DNA of 64,000 bases, taken from contig OZ038381.1 of NCBI GenBank assembly GCA_964036045.1, forward strand, positions 143,415,596 to 143,479,595, written 5' to 3'. Shown here piece after piece: positions 1 through 9,676 of the stretch. The notes under the pieces are model-generated. The model was not told the origin of the DNA, did no database searches, and saw only the letters and a list, made by a program, of their open reading frames with translations. Made by a program: the position numbers and the translations under genes. The stretch comes from Eutreptiella sp. 'Long Island Sound 2002' (lineage: Eukaryota; Euglenozoa; Euglenophyceae; Eutreptiales; Eutreptiaceae). The first letter of the stretch is position 1, and each line of letters begins with the position of its first letter.

Positions 1-1
1 C

Positions 2-643
2 GAGGCCGCGCGACGGAAGGTCGCAGAGGAGAAGGCCAAGACGGAGGCGGAGCTGGCCGCGTTGGAGGCGCAGAAGGCGCAGCTGCTGCAGGCCCGGGAA
101 GCCGAGGCGGCTCGTGCTCGGGAAGAAGCCGAAGCGCGAGCTGCCGCAGCCACCGCCGCCGCAATGGAGGAGGCAGAGGCCAAACTCCGCCACGAGACTC
201 CCCCGGGAGGATCGCGGGTGGAGACCCTTCGAAGGCTTTTCGAAGGGGACGCCTCCTCCAGGATGAAGCTGGATGAGGCGGACACGGGCAGCAGTGGGAG
301 CGGTAGCACCACCGCCCGTCGACGGAGGAAGGGCAAGGGGAAGACCCCCGAGAGGCCGCGGAGGCCAGCGGGTGGGCACCCCCACGACAGTGACCCCTTC
401 TTCACCGCCAGTGACGGGGATGAACGAGGCCGTCGACATCGCCAAGTGGTGGCTTGGACGGGCGGAGGTGGCGGAGACGTCCCCATGGAAGGTGAGGATG
501 AGGATCCCCCTCCTCCCTACCGGAGCTCCGAGTCCTCCGTGACCGAGACGCCCAGGTGGGGCGACATGGACGAAGATGACGACATGGAGTTCGGCATCAC
601 GAGGAAGCGCCCATCCTCGGACCCACCGAGGCGACCCGGTTGA
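2..643 (+). CDS. gag: Gag N-terminal region, element A (partial)
   Basis: This frame is open from the window edge to a TGA at 641-643. It starts with an Ala/Glu/Arg-rich, probably helical segment, then a Ser/Arg/Pro-rich, disordered-looking segment. The frame after the TGA is the same one and stays open to 3169, starting with a Pro/Gly collagen-like run (about 644-830) and then a coiled coil. The TGA therefore either separates a small upstream protein from Gag or is a CGA-to-TGA (CpG) mutation inside one longer Gag. No known domain is visible. The true start lies upstream. Expression would be from the element's own 5' LTR. Confidence 0.6.
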   Translation, partial: EAARRKVAEEKAKTEAELAALEAQKAQLLQAREAEAARAREEAEARAAAATAAAMEEAEAKLRHETPPGGSRVETLRRLFEGDASSRMKLDEADTGSSGSGSTTARRRRKGKGKTPERPRRPAGGHPHDSDPFFTASDGDERGRRHRQVVAWTGGGGGDVPMEGEDEDPPPPYRSSESSVTETPRWGDMDEDDDMEFGITRKRPSSDPPRRPG

Positions 644-868
644 GACCCACCGGGACCCCCTGGCGGAGGACCTTCAGGACCCCCTGGAGGACGCCCACCA
701 AGTGGACCCCCTGGAGGCGGACCACCGGGCGGGGGAGGACCCCCTGGACCGGGCGGACCCGGCGGAGGCCCTCCTGGAGGACCCCCTGGGGACCCCGACG
801 ACCCACCAGGGAACGGCGACCCGGATGCCACCTGGCGGTGGATTGTCTACCTCCGCAGGAGAGTCCAG

Positions 869-3169
869 TTGCTCGAGCTGGAGGTAGACACGGGCAAGAG
901 CGAGATGGCTCGCATCTCCACGGTCGCCGCGCGCGCGCAGAAGGACCTGGACATCGCCAGGGCCGAGACCAAGTCGCTGACCAACGTTGTCAGCGGCCTG
1001 CAGGAGAGGCTGGATGCGCTGGAAGCCCGTGGGAGGGTCGGCAGCGACCACCCACCCCTGGAGTCTGGCTCGTCGGACGACGGCTGGGGACCCGGACCAG
1101 GTCCAGGCAGACCCCACGCCCCCGGCGGAGCCCCCAGGAGTCGCCCCAGCGCCAGTGCCCCCTCTCTCACCGCCCCCTCTCACCACAGCGCGGGCCGCCG
1201 CAACGAGCGCGTGCCGCCCGGCAGTGGCAGTGAGGAATGGCGCGATGAGTGGCTCAGCGCGGACTACCACAACCGCCGTGCCCCACCGCGGACGCCTGTA
1301 CGCCCCCGACGCCCGGCACCAGCCCCGGCGCCAATCCCCAGGGCTGGAGGACGTTGTGGTGGACTCAGGGATGAGGTCCCCAGAGGAGACGTGGAGTGGG
1401 ATGTCGGCGAAGGTGAGGACCTGAACCTGGACCTGGACCTGGAGGAGTTCGACATCAGCCCGCCTCGTGGTGTACGACGGGAGGCCGCTGAACGCAGCCG
1501 CCGGCGCCGTGATGAGGATGCGTACATGGATGCAGTACGGCGTGAACCTTTCGGTTCAGCGTACGTGGAGGAACCGCGGCGTAGCCACAGGGATTCCATG
1601 GAGGAGATGGACGTGGCGGCCGTGGGAGTCCGTGGGCGAGGGCGATGGGAACCTCGGTCGACCTCGCGGCCGGCGTTCATGGTCTCTAAGGCCGCGGATG
1701 CCGCCGTGTGGGAAGACTTGAAGGACATCAAGCCCCCCATGTACGACGGCAACCCCCTCAACCTCGACCGCTTCTTGGAGAAGCTGGACGATTGGGGGCT
1801 GACCGTCACTGAAGACCTGCCTCCCGCTGATGCGGAGAAGTATGTCTTCAAACGGTTCAGGTACCGCCTGCCGGAAGTGCTCGGCGAGCTATACTTCGTG
1901 GCGACCAAGGAGGGGAGAATCAAGACCCTCAAGGACGCCAAGAAGTGGCTCAACGAGCAGGAGCGGGTGGACGCTCCGCAGGTGGCTGCCAAGCGCTGGA
2001 AGTCCATCAAGCTTGAGCATGATGGACGGGAGATCCGCCTACGGGAATGGCGTGACTTCCGAGGGAAATACACCCTCTTCCGCCGCAACGTGGAGGATTG
2101 GAACGAGGGTGACGAGCAGGCTCGCCTGCTCTCCATGCTACCGGAAGCATGGATCAAGAGGGTCACCAAGGAGGAATCCAAGAGGGCCAAGTCCAACCAC
2201 ACGGTCAAGATGATGCTCCCCAAGGAGTATCATACGAACGTGGTGTCTTGGGCGAAGAAGAACGTGGCCCGGGATGTCAAACGGCACTCCCTGCGGAACG
2301 CTCTTCTCATCACCGTCTCGGGCGATCGCGAGAAGACCGCGATGTGGCGCCTTGACGATTGTGAGTTGAGCGGCCAGACCATCCGTCTGCAGCCCATCCC
2401 GGCGCGGATGAGCTGCGACGAGATCCTGGAGTGGGTTGGCGAGGAAGTACTCAAGGAGTACCGAAACCTCAACCACACCCGCGGGTTGAGGCCCGGCGAT
2501 CGCGACGTCAACTACGTTGGCGAGGGACCTGGCGGGGAATCTGCCATGGACCCAGCGGGAGCCGGCGGCGATGAGACTCTCGTCGACGATGACGACGACG
2601 ATGAGCCCGCCGAAGGGGCCGTTTGTGCCTTCGTGGCCAAGAACCTGAACACGGGGAGCAAGCCGGGAAACTGGAAGCCCCTGCAGCAGGGTTGGAGGAA
2701 GCAGGAGAAGAGGGATCCTCGCCGCATTGGCGACCCTCCGCTGTCCTTTGGGGAGTTCATACGAGCTCACCCTCAGGGCTGTTTCGTGTGTTATGGGAGG
2801 AAGAAAGGCTTCAACCATGACCACCGAACATGCCCCGTCCACAAGGCCGACACGGAGGCTTACAAGAAGGCGCACGGGTCGAAGAAGCGTGCGCCCGCGG
2901 GTATCCGGGAAGCCAAAATGGAGGTCGACAAGGACGAGCTGGCCAAGCTGATGTCGTCGGTGGGGACCGAGTTGGCCAAGGAGATCCAGGAGATCAAGCG
3001 GAACTGGGTCCCCAGGTCGGACAACAAGAACAAGGAGAACAACCAGAATGACCAGAACAAGGACAAGGACAAGAAGGGTAAAGGAGGAGGTAAAGGGGGA
3101 AGAAAGAAGGGCGTCAACGACGTTGAGGCCGAGGAGAACACCCCCTCTTCCACAACCGACGCCCCCTAG
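869..3169 (+). CDS. gag: Gag polyprotein, element A
   Basis: Structural capsid/nucleocapsid protein of the element. Residues 1-52 look like a coiled coil. About residue 284 begins the block containing PPMYDGNPLNLDRFLE, which is shared with element B (IPYYDGNPSNLDDFIL) and is the best candidate for the capsid core. An acidic Asp run lies near residue 571. Residues 638-655 form a zinc-knuckle-like motif, C-x2-C-x8-H-x4-C, with a longer spacer than the classical x4. The C-terminus is Lys/Asn/Gly-rich and basic, as expected for nucleic-acid binding. The frame ends with TAG at 3167-3169, and pol continues in the same frame. The frame is open upstream to 644, so the first in-frame ATG at 869 may not be the real start. 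Confidence 0.8.
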   Translation: MLELEVDTGKSEMARISTVAARAQKDLDIARAETKSLTNVVSGLQERLDALEARGRVGSDHPPLESGSSDDGWGPGPGPGRPHAPGGAPRSRPSASAPSLTAPSHHSAGRRNERVPPGSGSEEWRDEWLSADYHNRRAPPRTPVRPRRPAPAPAPIPRAGGRCGGLRDEVPRGDVEWDVGEGEDLNLDLDLEEFDISPPRGVRREAAERSRRRRDEDAYMDAVRREPFGSAYVEEPRRSHRDSMEEMDVAAVGVRGRGRWEPRSTSRPAFMVSKAADAAVWEDLKDIKPPMYDGNPLNLDRFLEKLDDWGLTVTEDLPPADAEKYVFKRFRYRLPEVLGELYFVATKEGRIKTLKDAKKWLNEQERVDAPQVAAKRWKSIKLEHDGREIRLREWRDFRGKYTLFRRNVEDWNEGDEQARLLSMLPEAWIKRVTKEESKRAKSNHTVKMMLPKEYHTNVVSWAKKNVARDVKRHSLRNALLITVSGDREKTAMWRLDDCELSGQTIRLQPIPARMSCDEILEWVGEEVLKEYRNLNHTRGLRPGDRDVNYVGEGPGGESAMDPAGAGGDETLVDDDDDDEPAEGAVCAFVAKNLNTGSKPGNWKPLQQGWRKQEKRDPRRIGDPPLSFGEFIRAHPQGCFVCYGRKKGFNHDHRTCPVHKADTEAYKKAHGSKKRAPAGIREAKMEVDKDELAKLMSSVGTELAKEIQEIKRNWVPRSDNKNKENNQNDQNKDKDKKGKGGGKGGRKKGVNDVEAEENTPSSTTDAP
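3167..3169 (+). promoter_or_regulatory. Candidate gag-pol stop-codon readthrough site, element A
   Basis: A single TAG separates gag and pol, which lie in the same frame with no other stop from 644 to 8188. The bases after it, CGGAGCCCC, differ at one position from those after the corresponding TAG of element B (AGGAGCCCC at 19,967). Conservation between diverged elements suggests a recoding signal. Translational readthrough is inferred, not shown. Confidence 0.5.
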
Positions 3170-3220
3170 CGGAGCCCCTGCAGCCAAGGGCCCCAGCTAG
3201 GGCGGTCGCAGGATGGTGAC

Positions 3221-6200
3221 GTGGGAAGCGCCGATCCATCCCAGTCGGGAGTCGATAAGCACAAGGGGACTGCCGCGGGCGGAAGGCCCGGTCCGGCGCC
3301 CAGTCGCGGAGGCGGGGTGAGGGCAAGTGAAGGCACGAACCCTTGCACCCGTCCGTCCTTCGCGACCAAGAACGTGTTTGATGTACTACAGGATCTATCC
3401 GAGAGTATCGGAGGATCACCCGGACCGCAGCTGGATGCTGCAGATGGGCAGCCTGAGCCCATTGTCCACGACCTGCACCAGTCGCTTGTTGAGCTTCTGG
3501 AACGGCCGGAGATCCTGAGTTTGCACGCCGTGCGCCGTGTCGGTCGCGAGCGGCAGTTGCATCTTAAGGTCCGTGCCCTATGCGGGGAAGTGGAAAAGGT
3601 TTTCGACGTGTTGGTCGACACGGGAGCTCAAGTCAGCTTGGTCAAGGCTGGCCTGCTTCCGCCAGAGTGTCTTACCGACAGTCGGAAACCTGTCAGGCTG
3701 AAGGTGGCGAACGGCCAGTACATGGTGGGAGGCACGAAGGAAGCGGCCATTGGGCTGCAGTTCGTGAACCATCGTGAGCTGAGCCGCCCAGACCTCGGCA
3801 AGGAAATCCTCCTGCACGGTAGCTTCTACGAGGCCGAGATGGACTGGGACATGATCGTCGGGTACGACTTCATGATGGAGACGGACTCCGGCGTCCTCCC
3901 GGCCCAGGCCTCCATGACCCTGTACCAGGACGACCAGCTCTCGTGGCTTTCGTCACCTGAGCACCATGTGGAATGCCAATGGATCCACCCCAAACGCAAT
4001 CAGCTCGAAGTGGCCGCGCTGGACACTGAGCCTACTGGGCCAGCGAACCAGGAGTACGGCGTAAGGCCGGAAGTGGCGTACCGAGTGGTCGCGGACCTGG
4101 GAGCGTCGGATCTGGCCCTGGATGCGTTCTCTTCAGGAACCTCCGCCCATCTGCGGGTATGTGAGAAGTACTGGAGCGCCCAGGACTCCGCGTGGAAGAA
4201 GCACTGGGGTCCGCATCAGGGATTGATGTGGATCCATTGCCCCCGTTGGGACATTCCAAGAGCGATAGCGAAGATTCGCAAGGACCGCTCCAAGGCAGTG
4301 CTGGTTGTTCCTATGGGATGCACCGAGGAGGAAAGTACCCGACATTGGGTAGCCTCATTGACCAACATGACCTTGAACAAGGTCGTCCTACCGGCTGGAG
4401 AGAGTGTCTATCAGGACGCTAAGGGACAGCCCATGCCACCCCAGAGATGGCCAACGGAATTCCACTATGTGGATGGGGGCCTTGATCAGGCCGATACCAC
4501 GGACTTCGTGTGTGTCAACCGCATCATAGCAGAGCCCTGGCGGCAATGCTTTGCGGTTCCCCCTGTTGACATCGAAGAATCGGACTCCGAAGACCCCCTC
4601 ACTGAAGAGGAGTGGGATCTGGTTCAGGGGTATATGGATCAGCCCTTTCACGACTGGGGGAACCAGCGTGAGGGCAAGGGCCAGGACAAAGCCTGGTGGG
4701 AAGTGGACTCAATCGTCTCCGGTTCCTATGACGGGAATACCTTCGTACAGAGGGTGCTGGATCACATGTCCAGCCAAGACGAGCCGCCTGGCGGTAACCC
4801 ACCCACCTACGGCGATCTGTTCCGAGGCAAGACCAGGGATGGCCCTTTGGGTCACCTGGGAAGACCACCTGAGCCGAAAGCGAGCGGGGTCGCTACCCCT
4901 CAAGTAAGCTCCGTGGTTCAAGTGCCCGGAAAAGCCAAGGCGGAGTCCGATGACTGCCCCAAGATCCAGGCATTGAGGGCCAGGCTGAAGCAGAAGTATG
5001 GTGACACCTTCTTCAGCGGTAAGCCTGTGTTTCCCCCACCGGTGCGTGGACCGTATGGCGAGGCCAAGATACGACTGAAGCAGGACCCCCGTGTGTATCG
5101 CCACCGGGAGTTTGCCCTGAGGGGCGAGAGGAAAGAGGCCATGGAGAAGATCCTCCGTGACTTCATCCAGAGAGGCTGGCTTGAGCCGTGCCACTCCGAG
5201 TGGGCCTCTCCCTGCTTCGTCGTCCCCAAGAAGGTTGCCGGTGAGTGGCGGCTCGTGGTCGACTACCGCGGCCTGAACGCCCAAACGCAGCACGACAGCT
5301 ATACGCTGCCCCTCATTGAGGACATGCTGCAAAAACAACACCGGCGGAGGATCTTCACGGTGATTGACCTGAAACATGGTTATCATCAGATGCCTCTCGC
5401 CGAAGAGTCCCGTGCCTGCACAGCCATGAGCACTCCACTTGGACCTCTCCAGTGGAAGGTGATGCCCATGGGCGTCACCAACGGCAATGCGGCTTTTCAG
5501 CGGATGCTGGAGAACCTGCTTGAGCCGGTGCGCGACTGTGCGGACCCCTTCGTGGACGACGTGATCATCGCGTCCGGGGACCCCAGCATGAGCTACGAGG
5601 AGCTCCTGGAGGCACACGAGAGGGACGTCACTCGAGTGCTGGACCTTCTGGTTCGGCACAAACTCACGGGCAGCAGTGACAAGGCCACCATTGCGGTAAG
5701 CGAGGTGGTCTTCGCTGGCCACGTAGTTGGGAACGGGCAGCGAAAGCCCATACCTGGCAAGGTGGCTGCGATCGAGCACTGGGAAAAGCCCAAAACGGTC
5801 TCTGAGCTACGGGCGTATCTGGGGTTCTGCAACTACTACTCGGGGTATATCAAAATGTATGCCGAGTATGCAGCCCCCATGACGACCATGCTCAAGGGCA
5901 ACCGAGAGGAGACCAAGAAGGGGTCCAAGAAGGCTCTGGTCTGGACTGAAGAGTCTGACCGTGCCTTTGAGGGGATGAAGCAGGCGCTGCTATCCGCAGT
6001 GGGTCTGCACCTCGTGGATCCCGACCGAGGGTTCGTCCTGCGCACCGACGCTTCCGACTACGCCATTGGCGCTGTGTTGGAGCAAGTGCTTGACGATGGG
6101 AGGCACGTGCCCGTGGCCTTCTGGAGCCGAGTCCTGGCGGAAGGCCAGAGACGGACGTGCACGCCCCGTGAAAAGGAGGCGTATGCCATCGTCATGGCTC

Positions 6201-8191
6201 CCAGGAAATGGGCTGGGTACATAGCCCTCCATCCCGTCACCGTCTGCACCGACCATCAGAGTCTGCAGTCGTGGCACAAGGAGCACGTGGACACCCCCTC
6301 AGGTCCCGCCTCCCGACGGGCAAGATGGCATGAGACCTTGGCCAAGTTCGACCTTACGGTTGTTTATATTCCTGGAAAGGATAACACCGTGGCGGACTGT
6401 CTCAGTAGGTGGGCCTATCCCGCCAGCAAGGGCATGCAGGATATCTCTGCCCATGGCGATGAGGCTGAGACCGCTGAAGCCAAGAAGATCATTGAAATGG
6501 AGCGCCTGATGGAGGAGGAGGATGTTAAATGCTTCGTCGTCATGGCTGCAGATGCCCCCCTCGCATCGAGGGTGAGCAGAACGGTCAGTGTACTCGCCCC
6601 TGTGGGTGCCGCGGGCGGAAGGCCCGGTCCGGCACCCCCTGTGGGAACTGAGTCCGACAAGCACCTCTTCCCGGAGTCTTGCCTCCAGGACGACTGGACC
6701 GACGATTACGCCAAGTCTGAGGCCTTTGCGGCCGAGTATAGGGCTGTGATCGACCCTGACGACGGGCAGAAGTGGCCAAAGGGGCTGACCGAGGAAGATG
6801 GCAAGCTCTACCGGAATGGTAAGCTACTAGTCCCGGAGTCCCGGGTGCTCGAGCTGTGTGAAGCTTGGCACCACCACATGCTGCACCCAGGGGTCAAGAA
6901 GCAAGCTCTTGACATGCAGCGTCGGTTCGAGATCGACCATATCGTTCTCTACACCGCCATCAAGAAGGTCAGGAAGCGTTGTTCGGTCTGTCAGGCCTGC
7001 AATCCCGATAACCGGAACGTCAAGGGGGAACCCCAATGGACCCCGGTTCCTGACCAGCCCATGGAGAGCGTGGCCATGGACGTCTTCTCCATGCCCGAAG
7101 TGCACATTGGCAAGGAGACCTTTGACTGTGTGGTTCTCTGTGTGGACCGCCACAGCGGCTACGTTGTAGCCGTTCCGGCACGCAAAAAGGGGTTGCTTGC
7201 CAAGGAAGTGGCAGTCATGATGATTCGTCATTGGCTGACCGTCTTTGACATCCCCCGCACCATTTGCAGTGACCGAGGGCCCCAGTTTACTGGTGGCTGG
7301 TTCAAGGCTATGTGTTCCCTCATGGGAATACGACATGCCAAGAGCGTTGCCTATCTCAGCCGGTCTAACGGCCGTGCTGAAGTGGCTGGACGGCAGCTGT
7401 TCGAGAAGCTGCGCAAGATCCACATCACCAATCCACGGCGGAACTGGTTCGAGGAGATGTGGCCTGCTCTGAAGGCCCATCATGACACCCCCACTCCGGG
7501 CGGTTTGTCCCCTCACCAGATTCTGTTTGGCAGGGACCCCCTGGGTAGGGGACTTCCCTTGTCTGGTGATGGCATGGCTATGGATGCCAAGGAGTTCTTC
7601 GCGCGGCAAGAGCAAACGGCGCGGGACATCCGCCAGCAGCTTGAGAAGGAGCATGCTGAGCGTCAGAAGTCCGCCCCGAGCTCGACAGCGCAGAAGTTCA
7701 GGGTGGGAGACCCGGTGTGGGTGATCAGACCCCGCCCCATGGGCACCCACCGCACCAAGACCTGGTTCACACCCGGCGAGGTGGTCCGCAGGATTGGTGA
7801 GGACACTTACCGCATCAAGGTGGGTCACGGACAGTTCCGGGAGCGCCACGAGAGTCAACTCCGTGTGCGGGAACCCGACCTCCGTGGCCGACATGTGTCC
7901 CTGGACTACGCCAAACATGAGGCCGATTCGGACGACGACTATGCTGAGCAGGACGACTATACTGTCGAGAAGATCCTGGCTCAGCGTCCGAAGGCCTCGG
8001 CACCCGGAGGTCTGGAGTTCAAGGTTCGTTGGCGAGGCTATGGGCCGTCCCACGACACCTGGGAACCCGTCTCCTCGTTCGTGCCGCGGGTCAATACTCC
8101 CTTCATGGAGTACATCCGCAAGCACAAGACCAAGATCCACGTTTCGGACTTGGCAGCACTCACCCGGGCGATTGCAGCCAGAGGTGCCTGA
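3221..8191 (+). CDS. pol: Pol polyprotein (PR-RT-RNase H-IN-chromodomain), element A
   Basis: About 1,656 residues from the GTG at 3221; if made by readthrough it begins at 3170. An aspartic protease has DTGAQVSLV near residue 130. An extra module follows at about 4110-4330. The reverse transcriptase has a VDYRGLN block, a DLKHGYHQMP block and a catalytic FVDD box at about 777. RNase H starts near residue 942 (TDASDYAIGAVLEQ) and includes TDHQSLQSW. Integrase has an HHCC zinc-binding region (near residue 1218) and a DDE core: Asp near 1287 (MDVFSMPE), Asp in SDRGPQF, and a Glu in NGRAEVAG. A chromodomain lies at about 1580-1630 (YTVEKIL, VRWRGYG, TWEP). Chromodomains of such integrases usually guide insertion to particular chromatin. 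The gene appears intact. Confidence 0.93.
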   Translation: MGSADPSQSGVDKHKGTAAGGRPGPAPSRGGGVRASEGTNPCTRPSFATKNVFDVLQDLSESIGGSPGPQLDAADGQPEPIVHDLHQSLVELLERPEILSLHAVRRVGRERQLHLKVRALCGEVEKVFDVLVDTGAQVSLVKAGLLPPECLTDSRKPVRLKVANGQYMVGGTKEAAIGLQFVNHRELSRPDLGKEILLHGSFYEAEMDWDMIVGYDFMMETDSGVLPAQASMTLYQDDQLSWLSSPEHHVECQWIHPKRNQLEVAALDTEPTGPANQEYGVRPEVAYRVVADLGASDLALDAFSSGTSAHLRVCEKYWSAQDSAWKKHWGPHQGLMWIHCPRWDIPRAIAKIRKDRSKAVLVVPMGCTEEESTRHWVASLTNMTLNKVVLPAGESVYQDAKGQPMPPQRWPTEFHYVDGGLDQADTTDFVCVNRIIAEPWRQCFAVPPVDIEESDSEDPLTEEEWDLVQGYMDQPFHDWGNQREGKGQDKAWWEVDSIVSGSYDGNTFVQRVLDHMSSQDEPPGGNPPTYGDLFRGKTRDGPLGHLGRPPEPKASGVATPQVSSVVQVPGKAKAESDDCPKIQALRARLKQKYGDTFFSGKPVFPPPVRGPYGEAKIRLKQDPRVYRHREFALRGERKEAMEKILRDFIQRGWLEPCHSEWASPCFVVPKKVAGEWRLVVDYRGLNAQTQHDSYTLPLIEDMLQKQHRRRIFTVIDLKHGYHQMPLAEESRACTAMSTPLGPLQWKVMPMGVTNGNAAFQRMLENLLEPVRDCADPFVDDVIIASGDPSMSYEELLEAHERDVTRVLDLLVRHKLTGSSDKATIAVSEVVFAGHVVGNGQRKPIPGKVAAIEHWEKPKTVSELRAYLGFCNYYSGYIKMYAEYAAPMTTMLKGNREETKKGSKKALVWTEESDRAFEGMKQALLSAVGLHLVDPDRGFVLRTDASDYAIGAVLEQVLDDGRHVPVAFWSRVLAEGQRRTCTPREKEAYAIVMAPRKWAGYIALHPVTVCTDHQSLQSWHKEHVDTPSGPASRRARWHETLAKFDLTVVYIPGKDNTVADCLSRWAYPASKGMQDISAHGDEAETAEAKKIIEMERLMEEEDVKCFVVMAADAPLASRVSRTVSVLAPVGAAGGRPGPAPPVGTESDKHLFPESCLQDDWTDDYAKSEAFAAEYRAVIDPDDGQKWPKGLTEEDGKLYRNGKLLVPESRVLELCEAWHHHMLHPGVKKQALDMQRRFEIDHIVLYTAIKKVRKRCSVCQACNPDNRNVKGEPQWTPVPDQPMESVAMDVFSMPEVHIGKETFDCVVLCVDRHSGYVVAVPARKKGLLAKEVAVMMIRHWLTVFDIPRTICSDRGPQFTGGWFKAMCSLMGIRHAKSVAYLSRSNGRAEVAGRQLFEKLRKIHITNPRRNWFEEMWPALKAHHDTPTPGGLSPHQILFGRDPLGRGLPLSGDGMAMDAKEFFARQEQTARDIRQQLEKEHAERQKSAPSSTAQKFRVGDPVWVIRPRPMGTHRTKTWFTPGEVVRRIGEDTYRIKVGHGQFRERHESQLRVREPDLRGRHVSLDYAKHEADSDDDYAEQDDYTVEKILAQRPKASAPGGLEFKVRWRGYGPSHDTWEPVSSFVPRVNTPFMEYIRKHKTKIHVSDLAALTRAIAARGA
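4110..4330 (+). other. Extra Dam-like/DIRS-like module between protease and RT, element A
   Basis: The translated segment has the pattern D-A-F-S-S, a Tyr-Trp pair, an Asp-Ala/Trp-Lys stretch, a Trp-x-x-CP turn, IAKIRKDRSKAVLVVP. This resembles the conserved D-F-A-S, Trp, PP, ilvvP layout of the Dam-methyltransferase-like domain of DIRS-type retroelements. Element B has the equivalent segment at 20,881-21,095. Catalytic NPPY/DPPY-type residues are not visible, so activity is doubtful. Assignment is by pattern only. Confidence 0.4.
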
Positions 8192-9664
8192 TCAGCGCCC
8201 TGAGCTCTCCCCTGATGCGTTTTGAGCGCTTGTGAGGCCGACGAATCGTCCCTTACTTGCTTGCTCTTTTCCATCTTTCGGTGACAGAGTGGCCATGTAC
8301 CCCCCCCTGCTGAGTCCAGAGGAGGATGGCCCCTCTCTTCTTCTACTCGTCACTCCCCCCCCTGCTGAATCCTTGGGAAACCAGGTAGGGCGACTGACCT
8401 TCATATTTTTGAGCTCTTGGGGCCTTGAAGCCCATACGACGTTGCGCAACGGATGCCGCTGTCATCGGCATTGCAATTTTTGAGTGTGTGGTCTGGTTCC
8501 ATGGCATTTGCGGAATCCAGGCCAGTCGACGTGTGTCTCGAGACTATATATGCCTGAACTCAGGCGTTATCCTGTCCATCCTCCTGCATTTGCCTTATCC
8601 TGACCGTGGCGTGGTTTGGCACTCTGTTCTGAGTGTGTTTACACGCCTATTTACCCAGATTTTGCTTGTTTTTCTGCCCTCCAGGATATGTGCATCTGTA
8701 TGTTAAGTGTCATCAGCCCATCGCTGAGGGATGGACTGTTTTTCACCACGAATCGGGATACAGAGGCGCCTTCAGTCGCCGTGTACATGTTCTTACAGCC
8801 TGGTCCAGCCTGGACCAGTACTTGATTACAGATTCTACTGTTTGAGTGCTCGTGATACCGTGTTGCCCTATTCGCTGTGTATGTGGAGATCCTGATGGCG
8901 CCAGGCGGGAAGCCCAGTTGCCTGACTACACTCCCAGCGGTCCGCCACTGTCAGTCCCAGTGTGAGCCTACCGATTTGCAGACGCACTTGCATTCGGATG
9001 GCGGCCTCCGGTGCTCCTGACCTCGGTCAGTCTGCCTGGGAAACTGGTGGTTTGAGGAGTCGACGCCTCCGCCCACACTGCATGAGGACTCCCTCATGTA
9101 TGGCCTTCGTGGCAGTAGGGCGAGGGAAAAGACGGCCTTGATGCCCGATCCCTTCAGGAGGAGTTCCCTTACGATTTGGGGTTCGTAAGGAGTTCGACTA
9201 TGGCACTCTGGACTCGCGTCGTATGGATATGGACATGGTGCGCCCGAGGAAGGACCCGTGGGGACTCTCCCCAGTCGGCGGGCCTTGGGAAGCTTGGGGT
9301 AGCCTGATGGATCTTTGTGGTCGCTCTCGACTTGTGGGGCCACCTCGGCCGTCGTGTGACGCCTATGTTGGCCGTGTATGCCACTGCCACTGTGGTGGTG
9401 ACCGTAGCAGCCGGCACCCGGTGCGCCTGGTATGGGTTAACGGGTCCTTTGGATGCCGAACAATCGCCGCCAGGACCCGGGACTTGATACTTGATACTAT
9501 ACATGTGCTACGAGCTGTTACAGCAGCATACCTATCCCACTGTGGGATACCTATCTTACTGTGACTTACTGAAGTGAGGATGTGACACCCCCCCCCTTTC
9601 AGGAAGTGGTCCTGGGTACCCGCTGCCATGCGTGGGTGTTATCGAGCCCCCCCAGGGTTTGCTC
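8192..9664 (+). other. 3' untranslated region of element A
   Basis: This stretch lies between the pol stop codon and the polypurine tract. It contains short open frames only, several C-runs (for example CCCCCCCCC near 9590), and no recognisable protein motif. A TATATAT-like string occurs near 8548. No gene is visible. Confidence 0.6.
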
Positions 9665-9676
9665 TAAGGAGGGGGG
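9665..9676 (+). promoter_or_regulatory. Polypurine tract of element A
   Basis: The purine run TAAGGAGGGGGG immediately precedes the TG of the right LTR. Element B has a matching run, GAGAAGGGGGG, at 25,475-25,485 in front of its right LTR. The tract primes plus-strand DNA synthesis in LTR retrotransposons. Confidence 0.75.

Noticed and set aside
517-831. Minus-strand Gly/Pro-rich frame opposite gag
   Set aside because: Shadow of the Pro/Gly run of gag on the other strand.
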